Assembly: GCA_947561395.2 (NCBI GenBank) | Contig: OX387187.1 | Coordinates: 23,231,829-23,295,828 of the forward strand | From: Buxus sempervirens | Lineage: Eukaryota > Streptophyta > Magnoliopsida > Buxales > Buxaceae | Direction: 5' to 3' | Length of the DNA stretch: 64,000 nucleotides | Shown here: piece by piece, positions 12,901 through 23,689 of the stretch | Layout of the letters: each line of letters begins with the position of its first letter | Position numbering within the stretch: the first letter of the stretch is position 1 | Program-made: the position numbers and the translations under genes | Notes under the pieces: model-generated | Seen by the model: only the letters and a program-made list of their open reading frames with translations | Told to the model about the DNA's origin: nothing | Database searches by the model: none

Positions 12901-13147
12901 GTGTTGATCGAGGGATTTTTTTTTCTTGCTTGCAGTTCCTTATTTATAAACTGTTTTGCTTGATCGACAAGCCTCCCAACGAACCCACTTTTAGGAAGTT
13001 GAACCCCACATTGTACAAACATTCCACATTTTTAGGAAGTGGGGGACCCTTCCCATATTTTTAGAGAGTTCTTATCTTGTGAAATTTTTCCCAACAAATC
13101 CTACGTAATTGGGGGTTTCTTAATGGACCTCATTTCCCTATTTTAGG
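9911..13147. other. intergenic DNA downstream of the coiled-coil gene
   Basis: No gene supported. AT-rich throughout, with short open frames that lack coding character. It contains one dispersed repeat at 11505–11740. Confidence 0.5.
11505..11740 (+). repeat. dispersed repeat with short TACGTAGGA-type internal units
   Basis: About three degenerate units built on CTACGTAGGATA(T/C)GAG, followed by ATGACACTATTTTTTATTTT and two GAAAAGTGA boxes. A clear relative lies on the opposite strand at 63150–63405 with the same order of boxes. No ends or target duplications could be fixed. Confidence 0.6.
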
Positions 13148-13253
13148 GAGACTTGTAACCACATCGGACTCTAATTTACCAAGGAAACTCGTAAGCACAT
13201 AGGACTCTATTTTATCAGGAGACTTGTAGCTAAGTAGGTCTCTAATTTACCGC
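13148..13253. repeat. degenerate tandem repeat, about 46–50 bp unit, 2–3 copies
   Basis: Units of the form GAGACTTGTA … GGACTCTAATTTACC follow one another, each with several differences. Confidence 0.45.
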
Positions 13254-13282
13254 CGGGCTACGGTGGGTGTAAACAAAGATAT

Positions 13283-13475
13283 ACTAGTTGGGTGCACGTG
13301 CAGAACTACACGTAGAGGATGGAACAGTTGCAGGGTTTCAATTTAAAAGTTGAAGGTGGTTATATGTTAGGATTGTTTTGTTTGTGACGTGTAAAGTTTG
13401 AAAAAAAAAAAGAAAGAAGGGGGCCTATAACCAAAGAGTTTACCCCTCTCCTCTTTACTAATAATATATATAGAT
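13283..13475 (+). repeat. dispersed ACTAG…TAGTAATA-type repeat, copy 1
   Basis: Starts near ACTAGTTGGGTGCACGTG, contains GATTGTTTTGTTTG, and ends CCCCTCTCCTCTTTACTAATA. It matches the tandem pair at 63401–63755 in layout and wording. Each copy has a palindrome-like word near its start (here GGTGCACGTGC; CACGCGCTACGCGTG in another copy). The class is unknown; it could be a non-autonomous element. Confidence 0.5.
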
Positions 13476-13730
13476 GAGTCTTTTTCTAGTTCGACTAGGA
13501 CACAGTTTGGGAAGTTTAGTATAAACTCTACAGGGACCAATGGCGGAACCACCTTAGAGCTAGAGGGGGCAATTGCCCCCCTTAAAATTTTATTTTTTAA
13601 TTTAAAGTATATTTTTTCTTATATGTTTTAATTGAAATTTATGTTTTGCCCCCTTTAAAATTTCTGGTTTGCCCCCCCCCCCCCCCCCCTAACTCATTAA
13701 AATTTCTATATTTCATGAGAAGTGTTAATG

Positions 13731-13899
13731 AAGGATTCAAATCACCTGCTGGGTGCCCAACACTGCTGGGCATCCAGCAGCCAATGTGACAGGGCCACAT
13801 CATAGGCAACCCTGACACAAGCCAAGGCTGCCGATGATGTAGCCTATCTTTTTGGATTCCCATTGGCTGCTAGATGCCCAGCAGGGGATGTGAATCCTT
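13731..13899. mobile_element. fold-back MITE (169 bp)
   Basis: The arms begin AAGGATTCA and end TGAATCCTT, and continue as a long imperfect inverted repeat (CTGCTGGGTGCCC … GATGCCCAGCAG; CAGCAGCCAATG … CATTGGCTGCT). The loop is about 50 bp. The target duplication is unclear (TTAATG / AATTGA). Confidence 0.55.
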
Positions 13900-14395
13900 A
13901 ATTGAAAATTTTTTTGGCCCCTCAGATTTGGAGTCCTAGTTCCGCCATTGTAGACACCCCAAAATTGCACGATTTTTTATAATTCTTGAAGGAGAGAAAT
14001 ATTTTATTGGGAATTTCAATTTTTAGCATTGGGTTTGAGATCCTTAACCCATTTGAATCCAAAGCCGCAAAGGAAAAGGCCCGAATTCAATCTTTTATGC
14101 AAAGTCAAACTTTTTCGGGTTGAATTTTGTTGACTTTTGACCCCAGAAAATGAAATATTCTTTAAAGCAAGATTTGAAGATAATTTTTCCCGGTAATTAG
14201 GTTTTTATCAATGTTATTGCATAAATGAATTTTTTTAGATTTTAAATCTTGATGAATACCTTGGTATTAACATGTTGAATCTTTTTACCGGACCTGAAAA
14301 ATCGGAATTTAGCCTGGAACTGGAAAGTTGACTTTTTATTCACTTGGAATTTAGGTCGGGAAATATTTTTAATGGATTCAAATGGGGGGGTGTTT

Positions 14396-14479
14396 GCTTA
14401 TTTACATGTAATATCTTAAGTAAATGGAGATTAAAAAATACGAGGACATTTACATAAACGATATTACATGTAAATAAGC
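14396..14479. repeat. 20-bp perfect inverted repeat (small fold-back)
   Basis: Arm 14396–14415 (GCTTATTTACATGTAATATC) is repeated in inverted form at 14460–14479 with a 44-base loop. It follows GGGGGGGTGTTT, so it may be a tiny MITE inside solo LTR D. No target duplication was assigned. Confidence 0.6.
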
Positions 14480-14522
14480 CTGGCCTGTGCAGCTAAGGCT
14501 CAAAGCCAACCAAAAATGTGCT

Positions 14523-14790
14523 GACCGTAGTATATATGCGGTTTTGGTTAATTTGGTCTGAACTGCCCTGTATGTGCGGTTGCAACCGCATACACAGCAC
14601 GGTTAATGTTCATGCCTCTTGCATGAGCTGCCACGTGGCTTCCGGAAGCTTCGGCCGTTGAGCCACGTCGACAGCAATCATGACGAGCGTAACTAAATTG
14701 AAACCGCCCTGTATGTGCGGTTGAGTTGAATTTGCCTAGAAACCGCACATATAGTGACGGTTCTGTAGAAACCGCACTGTGTATGCGGTT
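14523..14790 (+). promoter_or_regulatory. array of six AACCG-N11-CGGTT dyads in the U3 of solo LTR D
   Basis: Units at 14523–14543, 14561–14581, 14584–14604, 14702–14722, 14741–14762 and 14770–14790. Five are exactly 21 bp and one is 22 bp. The outer arms are near-constant (two units have one arm base changed). The spacer is variable but often of the CTGTATGTG type. The array is laid out as two triplets around a stretch with CCACGTGGC. It lies upstream of the TATA box. Confidence 0.8.
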
Positions 14791-16856
14791 TTGGCTGTTT
14801 CAAGGATTTGCGAAATGGCTCAATTTCTGAGCCTTATTTACGCATATTACCTCTCTCTCAGGGACTTGAACTCCCTATTTCACCCTCTGAAACTTGCTAA
14901 ATTACTCCAATTCAAGCCTTTAAGGAGAATTGGAATAATCTAGAAGAGTTTTTTGGCATACACTTGGGACTTTTCTACCCTTGGGACTTTTCTACTCTTG
15001 GCTTTGCCTATAAATAGAGGGGTCCTCCTCTTGCAAATGGCTGACAATTTGAGGCATAGAAGCTCTGCAAGAAGGAGGAGAAACTCTGCTGGATTGTCTA
15101 CTCAACTGTTCAAGCTACTAAAGGTAAAGCTCATTTGAGTTTATTGCTTCCTCTTTACATTCTAACAATCTCTCATCTTCTACCTTTCTATAGTGTAAGG
15201 CCCTGGTGATTGTTTGTAGCCCCAAACCTCTTCCAAAGTACCTGGGATTTCTCTCTAGCCGTAAAACGTGAAGAGAGAGCCTTGGGAAAAAGAAGTAGGA
15301 ATGGATCCTCTAGGCTTAGAACTCACAAATGATGAAAAGCATGCTGTATGGTTATTTTGAACCTTTGAATGCTTCTCTGATCTATTTTGTATTTGGAGAA
15401 GATGCACAAATCCATGCTCTCAATAGCAATGGATTTCAACCTTCTCCTAGAAATGTGATTTCCACATCTTCACACACACTTTTCACTATTTTTCATCGAA
15501 TAGGCTAGATCTCGGATTTCCGTGTTAAATACGGGAAATCTGAGATTATTGGCCTTAGAATGAATTTTAGAACTTCATGAGATGGTTTCCATTGATTTCT
15601 AAGTATTTTGGTCGAATTCACTTGCACACATGCACCATTTTGGCTTTCTCTTCAAAAGTTTTCAAAACAGGGCAGCATCTGTTGCCTGGCTTAGAATGCT
15701 TATAACTTCATCCTCAGGATGCATTTTTGAGTGATTTTAAAGACATGTGATAGATGAGTTGGCCTACTTCATATCTGAAAATTTTCGTTTACTTTTATGA
15801 AGCCATTTTTTGACACCATCTATTCAAAGTTTGTAAGTCAGTTCAGCCCAGATTGCTGAACTTGCCACTTTGATGATGCACCATTTGCTCAGTTTTAATC
15901 CATTTTGAGTGATTTCAGTTTCTGACTTTTCCTTGAGAAGTCTATTTTCATTTTCAATTGGTTTCAGCTGATTTTGATCTGGTTTGTGCCTTGGGTGCTC
16001 AGTTGACTCAGAGATGCTTGCTGGCATAGTCCAGAGCTAATCTGTGGTCTCCTAGGCCTGTTCAAGAGAGCACACAAGCCACATCTGGTTAGAGTGTGGG
16101 GTGAGACTTACTTCTTTAGAAAGATGGCACAACATACTTCTTCCATATCAATTTTCATAGATTTTTACTGAGCCAAACTCCACGAATAGAACTTTGAAAA
16201 TGCCTACTCATCGCTTTTTTTAAGTTATAACAGCAGATTTCAGATGTGGATTTCTCTCTCATTTTTAATCGGATTGAGCTGAATGTTTTACTGTATATTC
16301 TACTATATACCAGTGTTCAAATGGCTTTGGTTTCATTGGATTTGGATTTAAATTGAATGAGTTATGGTTAATCGAAGCTTTCAAGCTCTTTTGGTCTGAT
16401 TTCTCCAGATTTTCCTTAGCTTGATTTTTTTTTTTTACTTTGATTTCCATTCACTCATGAAGTTTTAGAAGTGATGAATCCATGAAGAGAGTCTAAGTTC
16501 ATTAGATTTCTCATGTGAAATGGTCACACACATTGTGCTTATTGTAAGCACCTCTTTGTTCATTTTCATTAGCAATCAATTTTTGGTATGAGCAAGCATG
16601 TGGCAACCATCTTAGACGGATGAGTGGGGGTGCCTAACACCTTCCCCCGCTCATAAATAATTCCCCTTACCTAATCTCTGGATTTTTCCATATATTAGAG
16701 CTACTTTGGCTCTATTTGGCTTTCATGAACCATTTGGTATCCATTCACACCTTAACATGAATGATGGCAACTCTTACATTTATCGATCCCCGCGTGACGA
16801 TATCGGAAGTCATCATAGATGACATTTTCCATGTCTCACAGCCACTGACAGGGACC

Positions 16857-17293
16857 GGACACAAATTGTTTGATCCCTAGTCCCGGTTTGGTATGCTTCA
16901 TGATGAAGGCCTATTTGGCTACTTACTATTATGCTACTTAGGTGCATGAACCAATAAAGCAAAAGCTAGCCGTTCCTTTTCAAGGTAACTATTTTTCTAA
17001 TAAATTTAAGCATATAATATCAGTTAATAATTGATATAAAATAATTTATATATCTCTACCCCAATATGATTAAGACTTATTTGCTCCGGAAATCTGTAAG
17101 ACCCATAATTACAAAAGCCAAGCACCCAGTCCAAGCCTTCTATGTTCAAGAGAGAGAAAAAGTTAAAATACGTACGGAAAAGTTACTAATTTAGTTCTTA
17201 ACCGAATGAGTAAGATGAATGGGATATGGACTTCTTATTTATGCTAATTTAGGACTAATCCAATCACAACTAGAATTTTTAGTTTCTCTCTCC
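16857..17293. other. short intergenic stretch
   Basis: AT-rich, no gene or repeat recognised. Confidence 0.4.
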
Positions 17294-17302
17294 CTCCTAA
17301 TA

Positions 17303-17678
17303 AGTCCCGTATTTGCTGGAGCCTAACGCTGGTAGATCGGCTGGAACCTCCATAAATCTTCGCCATGTGTCCTTAATTTATTATTAACTACAACCAAATT
17401 AATCACCGGGTACAACTCAATTATCAAGGGTACAACATAATTTAGCATAGGATACAACTCAACTCTTCGTGGGTACAACCCAATGTACATATCATAAGGT
17501 ACAATTCAACTTATCATGGGTACAATCCCATTCATCATGGGGTAGAACCCAATTTATCGTTGGGTACAACCAATTTCATCATGATAGGATAGTATGATGA
17601 ATGAGTAGGACACATGACGAAGATCGGTAGATGCTCCAGCCGATCTTCCACACAAGAGGCTCCAGCCGATGTGAGGGC
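17303..17678. mobile_element. Mutator-like fold-back MITE with GGGTACAAC minisatellite
   Basis: Flanked by a perfect 9-bp duplication CTCCTAATA (17294–17302 and 17679–17687). The ends are partly inverted (GCTGGAGCC … GGCTCCAGC; GTAGATCGGCTGGA against TCCAGCCGATCTTCC). The middle (17400–17590) is a row of degenerate units of about 30 bp, each with GGGTACAACC. This is the same plan as the element at 2313–3155, but the sequence is different. Confidence 0.7.
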
Positions 17679-19450
17679 CTCCTAATAGGCTTAAATTTTA
17701 ACACGGAAAAATCCACTTGGGCAACTAATTGGGTATCTTATCTTTTTTTTTTTTTTTGAAGAGAAAGTGGAAAATATATTATGATAGAATGAAACGTGGT
17801 ATTGACCTACCACCAAAATCATTAAGTACAAGATGATAGATCTGAGGAAGTGTGAGACATGGGAAAAAAAATCAAATCCTATGACTTCCTCCAATCATCA
17901 CACAGGATCAAATAAAACAAAGAGTCGCCACCATTCAATTTAGGTGTGAATGGACACCAAAATATCAAATAAGCACAAAAGGCAAATTTTAGGGTAAAAA
18001 TAACCCTCTTTAAAAAAACAACCAGAGATGGGTAAGGGGATTAAGTTATGAACAGGGGAAGGTGTTAGGCACCCCTATTCATCCACACAAGGTGGTTGCC
18101 AGGTTTTGTTCATATTAAAATAAAAGAAAAAGCTTGCTATAAAAATCACGAAAAAATCACAAAAGACAAATTGTATGGTCTTCTCATACGAATAGTCTGA
18201 TTGATCCAGAACTTTCAAATATGATCATACCATTCCTAGGGTTTCATGATCAAAATAAAATTGAGATAAAATCAATTTAAAGTGAAAAATCCAAAAATCT
18301 GACTTCAAGTTAAATTCTAGAAATCTAGAAAAATATGATTTTTATAAAATATTTCAAAATTTAACTTGAACAGTCCAGGATATAGGTAAAGCCCAAATTT
18401 CACATTAAATCAGAAAATAAAAACCAAAAATACCCACATAGATGAAAAACATCAAAAGGGGAGAACTTAGACCGTAGGGTCTTCTCTCAAAAATAGAAAA
18501 GGACTCCAAAACCATATCATGAAACCCTAGAAGTTACTTTTAGGCTTCTAGATCCAGATCTACCATATTGATCATGATAAATCCAGAATCTTAGCCTAAT
18601 ATCACGAAAATCACGAAAACAATGCTATAGGTGCAAAAGTGGCAAAAATCCAAATTTTAGGAAAAAGTGGGGATCTCATGCTATAATCATCATGAACTCA
18701 TAGGATTCATCCAGATATAAAATAAAATCATTAAAACATGATCATGATATCAAAAGCAGCCATATCTCACAGATTTGAGCACATGGGGGTCTACCCTACG
18801 GATCCACCTGTTCTCTTTTCCCCTAGCTCTTTCTTCACGTTTTACGGCTATAGAGGATTCTTGAGGCACTTGGAGGTAGGTTTGGGTACACAAACACAAT
18901 CAGAGGCCTTATTCTAGAAAAAAAGGAAAAAAACAGATATGGGGTTCTATTCTAGGGATCCACCTGTTCCCCTTTCCCCTAGCTCTCTCTTCACGTTTTA
19001 CGGCTAGAGAGACTCTTGAGGTACTTAGAGACAAGTTTAGGAAGACAAATATAACAGATGGCCTTATTCTACAGCAATGGAGAAGACTAGATTTAATTCT
19101 AGAATTGAAAACTGAAAATAAAAGGGATAAGGGACTTACCTGGATTAAGCAAGCAAGGCAGCAGGAGTTCTTCTCTTCTCTTGGAGTTCCTTGGACTTCA
19201 AAATTTCGTGGCCTTTTGCTTAAGGAGAGACCCTCTATTTATAAGCAAAGCCAGGGGCATGGTTGGTCCAAGGTTTGGCAAGATAGAGTTTCAGATTGAG
19301 TTAAACACAAGGATAATGCCAATCCTTGGCCAACAAGGATAAATGAGATAATTCGAACAGATAAATAAGGGAATTTGCTTATCCAAGAGAGATATTTTGG
19401 TGCAGATAAGGCTCAAAAATAAAAAAGGTAAAATTCGCACAAAGACCCCG

Positions 19451-19557
19451 TGCCCGTATATATATTACGGTCGCGCCCTGCCCGTATTATTAATACGGGC
19501 ACGCCGTGCCCGTATATCAACTGCGGGCATGACCAGACCGTAAACAAAATACGGGCA
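19451..19557 (-). promoter_or_regulatory. four TGCCCGTA-N7-TACGGGCA dyads at 28-bp spacing (solo LTR A)
   Basis: Units at 19451–19473, 19479–19501, 19507–19529 and 19535–19557. Each is exactly 23 bp and starts exactly 28 bp after the one before. The arms are near-palindromic; the N7 spacer differs in every unit. The array lies about 100 bp inside the 5' end of the LTR in its own orientation. Element B inserted directly at the end of the last unit. Confidence 0.85.
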
Positions 19558-21963
19558 TGTGAGACATGGAAATGTCATCTAGGATGACCTCCGACATCGT
19601 CACGCGGGGATCGATAAATGTAAGAGTCACCACCATCCATCTTAAGGTGTAAATGGACACCATGTGGTTCATGAAAGCCAAATAGAGCCAAAGTAGCTCT
19701 AATATATAGAAAAATCCAGAGATTGGGTAAGGGAAATTATTTATGAGCAAGGGAAGGTATTAGGCACCCCCACTCATCTGTCTAAGACGGTTGCCACATG
19801 CTTGCTTATGCTATAAATTGTTTGCTAATGAAATGGACAAAAAAGTGCTTATAACAAGCACAATGTATGTGACCATTCCACATGAGAAGTCTAATGAGCT
19901 TAGACTCTCTTTGTGGATCCATCACTCCTAAGACTTCATGAGTGAATAAAATCAAAGTAAAAAACAAAGAAAATCAAGCTAAGGCAAATCTAGAGAAATG
20001 AGATCAAAAGAGCTTGAAAGCTTCGATTAACCATAACTTACTCAATTTAAATCCAAATCCAATGAAACCAAAGCCATTAGAAAACTGGTATATATTAGAG
20101 TGTACAGTAAAAATTTCAACTCAATCCAATTTAAAATGAGAGAGAAATCCACATCTAAAATTTGCTGTTATAACTTGGAAAAAGTGATGAGTAGGCATTT
20201 TCAAAGTCCTATTCGTGGAGTTTGGCTCAATAAAATTCCATAAAAATTGGTATGGAGGAAGTATGTAATGCCCTCTTTCCAAAGAAAAAAGTCTCACCCC
20301 AAACTCTATCCGGATGCGACTTGTGTGCTCTCTTGAATAGGCCTAGAAGACCACAAATTAGCTCTGGACTATGCCAGCGAGCACCTCTGAGTCAATCAAG
20401 CACAGGCCTCAAATCAAATCAAAATCTACTGAAACCAGCTGGAAATGAAAATAGACTTCTCAAGGAAAACTCAGAAATTATAATCACTCAAAACGGATTA
20501 AAATTGAATAAACGGTGCACCATCAAAGCGGCAAGTTCAGCAATCTGGGCTGAACTGACTTACAAACTTTGAACAGATGGTGTCAAAAATTGGCAACATG
20601 AAAGTGGACGAACTTTTCCAGCTATAAAATAGGCACATCCATCTATCACATGTCCTTGGAATCACTCAAAAATTCATCCGGAGGATGAAGTTATAAGCAT
20701 TCCAAGACAGGCCACAGATCTGCCCTGTTTTGAAGATTTTGAATAGAAAAATGGAAACCAGTGCATGTGGATTCGACCAAAACCTTAAAAATCAACAAAA
20801 AACCATCTCATGGAGTTCTAAAATTCATTTTGGAGCCAATGGATTCAGATTTCCCGTATTGAACATGGAAATCCAAGATCTAGCTTCTTTTATAAAAAAA
20901 TGGTGGAAAGTGTGTGAATATGTGAAAATTCACTCCCTAGGAGGATGATGGAATCCTTTGATACTGAGAGCAAGGATTCACATATTTCTCCATGAGCAAG
21001 TGCAAAATATCAGAAAATAAACATCCATAGGTTTAAAATAACCACATAGCATGCTCTTCATCACTTGTAGGTTCTAAGCCTAGAGGATCCATTCCACCTT
21101 CCTTTTCCCAAGGCTCTCTCTTCACGTTTTACGGCTAGAGAGGATTCCCAGGTACTTTGGAAGGGGTTTGGGGCTAGCAAACAATCACAAGTTGGCTTTA
21201 CACTACAGAAAGGTAGAAGTTGGGAGTGAAATGTAAAGAGGGTGCTGGAAATGTAAAGAACTTTACCTTGGTAGCTTTGAACACTTGAGTAAACAATCCA
21301 GCAGAGCTTCTCCTTTTTCTTGGAGAGCTTCTAAGCCTCAAATTGTCAGCCATTTGCAAGAGGAGGACCCCTCTATTTATAGGCCAAGCCAAGGGTAGAA
21401 GAGTCCCAAGGGTAGGCCTAAAAGGCCTTCTAGATTATTCCAAATCTCCTCCAAGGCTTGAATTGGAGTAATTCAGCAAGTTTCGGAGGGTGAAATAGGG
21501 AGTTCAAGTCCCCGAGATAGAGGTAATATGCGTAAATAAGGCTCAGAGATCGAGCCATTTCGCAAATCCCCGAAACAGCCAAAACCGCATACACAGTACA
21601 GTTTCAACACAACCGTCACTCAAAGTGCGGTTCATATGCAAACTTAACCAAACCGCACATATAGGACGGTTCAATTCAGTTACGCTCGTCATAATTGCTG
21701 TCGACGTGGCTCAACGGCCGAAGCTTCGCGAAGCCACGTGGCAGCTCACGCAACAAGCATGGATATCAACCGTGCTGTGTGTGCGGTTGCAACCGCACAT
21801 ACAGGGCGGTTGAGACCAAAATTACAAAAACCGTATACTCAGTACGGTTGGCATATTTTTTTGATTGTGTTTGAATGTTTGACATATGTTAAGGCTCAAA
21901 TAAGACTTTTAAAGTTTATTTGGAGTATTCTCTTATATGGAAGTGCAATTTGGGGTGTCTACA
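19558..21963 (-). repeat. 3' LTR of element B (2,406 bp)
   Basis: Nearly identical to 52900–55306. It contains six dyads (21583–21849), the TATA region near 21385 (minus strand) and CTTCACGTTTTACGGCTAG at 21120–21138. Confidence 0.9.
21583..21849 (-). promoter_or_regulatory. six AACCG-N11-CGGTT dyads in U3 of the 3' LTR of B
   Basis: Units at 21583–21604, 21611–21632, 21651–21671, 21768–21788, 21791–21811 and 21829–21849, of 21 or 22 bp. Two triplets flank a stretch with CCACGTGGC. The nearest unit is about 113 bp from the LTR 5' end. Confidence 0.85.
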
Positions 21964-21977
21964 ACTTCCCCCTCTTC
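21964..21977 (-). other. polypurine tract of element B
   Basis: On the minus strand, GAAGAGGGGGAAGT lies directly before the TG that opens the 3' LTR, as expected for the plus-strand primer of LTR elements. Confidence 0.8.
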
Positions 21978-22306
21978 GCTGGAATTGGAATCAATTAACA
22001 GTGGAGAGCAAAAAGACCCGCAAATTGCGCTTCCCAAGATCATGTCCATTCGATCATGAGCTGCAAGAATTCCAACTTGGTTTTTGAAAAAGAATTTGTT
22101 TAGAGGATCTGATGAAAAGTCCCTAACCTTAAGGGGTAAATCCTCTTCTCGCGTCTCAAAGAGCACTCGTGGCTATGAAGTGAGATTTGAGCAAATTTTT
22201 AAAGCAAAAGTTGATAGGGTGGTGCTTCTTGCAATTCACAACTATCTTGGACATAGATCTTTTGAAAAGGATTGGAAAAGGTTTTGAAAATTTATTTTTG
22301 GGTACC

Positions 22307-22404
22307 AACCGTACTGAACATGCGGTTTTAGCAATTTCTATTTCAACCGTTCTGTATGTGCGGTTTTCGACAAGATTAATACCAACCGTTCTGTATGTGC
22401 GGTT
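22307..22404 (+). promoter_or_regulatory. three AACCG-N11-CGGTT dyads upstream of antisense gene 1
   Basis: Units at 22307–22327, 22345–22365 and 22384–22404, each exactly 21 bp, starting 38–39 bp apart. They lie just before the G+C-rich leader of the plus-strand gene at 23690–26486. Confidence 0.85.
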
Positions 22405-23689
22405 TTCTAGGTTGCATATAAGCGAGACCGCGACCGCGAGTGGCTTCACTTTGCTTGCGAAAAACCCTGGAATATCAGAGCTTACCTTTCTTCTCGCGAC
22501 CGCGCCTTCTCTCCGGTCCTCGATTCTTTCTTCTCCGGTGCCGTCACCTCCTCCGGCGACCTCTTCTTTTTCCGGTGGTTCTTCACTCTCTTCCGGTGGA
22601 CCAAACTTTTTTGAGTGATTGATAATCCCGGCGGTGACTGTAGCCTCCGGCGAACACCTCCTACTGCCCTCTGGTCTGCGCCTGCTCCCTACGACCGCCA
22701 CTCCAGTCGACCGTCCTCTACATTCCTGGTGAGGTCGAGTTCTTATTTCCTTGCCAGACTTATCTCTCGGCTGATACAGGTAAGTGGCCGCATCCTTGAT
22801 CCTACTTGCAAACAATTAGTCCGAAAGTCTTGTGCTTTGATTCCACGATTGCCTGAGCCATGTCCGAATTTGATTCTTGCTATTGATTTACTGCATTGGT
22901 TGCCCTGTTGTCAATGGGATAAAATCCCCAATTTTGCATATGCCCTTTGCATGTATTAATCTGAACTCAATCATGAGAAATGTTGCTCAGATTTCTGATA
23001 TGATTTGGGTTATTTGCTCCTGATTGAGAGATTCCCCAATTTCTGTGCTTGCTGACAGCCTAGGTTTATCTGAATTTTGCCATAACATTTCGCCATTCTT
23101 TTGAAGGCCATTGCTGTCGGCCTCTCTAGTATCTGTATCTGTTCATGCTAGTGTGCGTCTGATTTTTCTTGGTTGGCATTCTATTTGTTTCTGTTGTTTG
23201 GGATGGGGCACAGATTTTTCTCCCTGCCTTACTTGTATGCCGGCATTGATTGGCTTTGGATCCGATTGATGCCGATACCCTATTAGCATAAATGGGATTG
23301 AACCAGAAACAATAACTTGAGCTGAACATCCAGAAACTTATCAGAATTCTAAACATGAATTGAAAATTCCGAATAGCTTGCTTCAAAAATCTCTTTTCTC
23401 TCTCCTTTTATTTATTTATTTATTTATAAGAAAGACATATAGGAAATTTTGTTTCTTATATATAATTCTTATATATAACAGAGATAATAAAGAAATTAAT
23501 AACGAATGGAAGAAATCAAATTCTGGTTTGGCGGGGCACTTTTTGAAGTGCTTCCTCCGATCTCCATTTTTCCTGCAAACAAAACAACTTGATTAATCCA
23601 TAGCCCTACTGAAGAAATCATGAATAAGACCTACTGGCTTTAAGTGTTACAAAAGATAATGAATTTCTCCCTGCACTCTGATCCTGTAG

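Larger units (their letters stand above)
13949..16840 (+). mobile_element. solo LTR D, Tat/Ogre-type (2,892 bp)
   Basis: Runs from TGTAGACACCCC to CCATGTCTCACA, TG…CA, with flanks GCCAT (13944–13948) and GCCAC (16841–16845) as a nearly perfect 5-bp duplication. No internal region is present. It is clearly a relative of the LTRs of element B: it shares the array of AACCG-type dyads (14523–14790), a TATA box in TATAAATAGAGGGG near 15010, CTAGCCGTAAAACGTGAAG (15255–15273) and GGGTGCCTAACACCTTCCCC near the 3' end. The first 500 bases differ from the B LTR. Moderately old. Confidence 0.85.
13538..16847. mobile_element. hAT-like MITE split by solo LTR D
   Basis: The left end CAATGGCGGAAC (13538) pairs with the right end GTTCCGCCACTG (finishing 16847), so the ends are CA(A/G)TGGCGGAAC. 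The 8-bp duplication ACAGGGAC is present at 13530–13537 and 16848–16855. The element is about 410 bp without its guest. A long C run (13671–13689) and a nested fold-back (13731–13899) lie inside. The solo LTR entered only a few bases from the right end. Confidence 0.7.

Noticed and set aside
14523-14790. CRISPR-like or satellite array
   Set aside because: Units are dyads with variable insides and irregular spacing in a plant LTR; no CRISPR features.
21964-22306. Start of an ordinary host gene behind the LTR at 21963
   Set aside because: The polypurine tract and the second LTR at 52900–55306 show this is inside element B.
22156-22815. Minus-strand 219-residue frame in element B
   Set aside because: It lies over the leader and dyads of antisense gene 1, has low-complexity composition and no domain.
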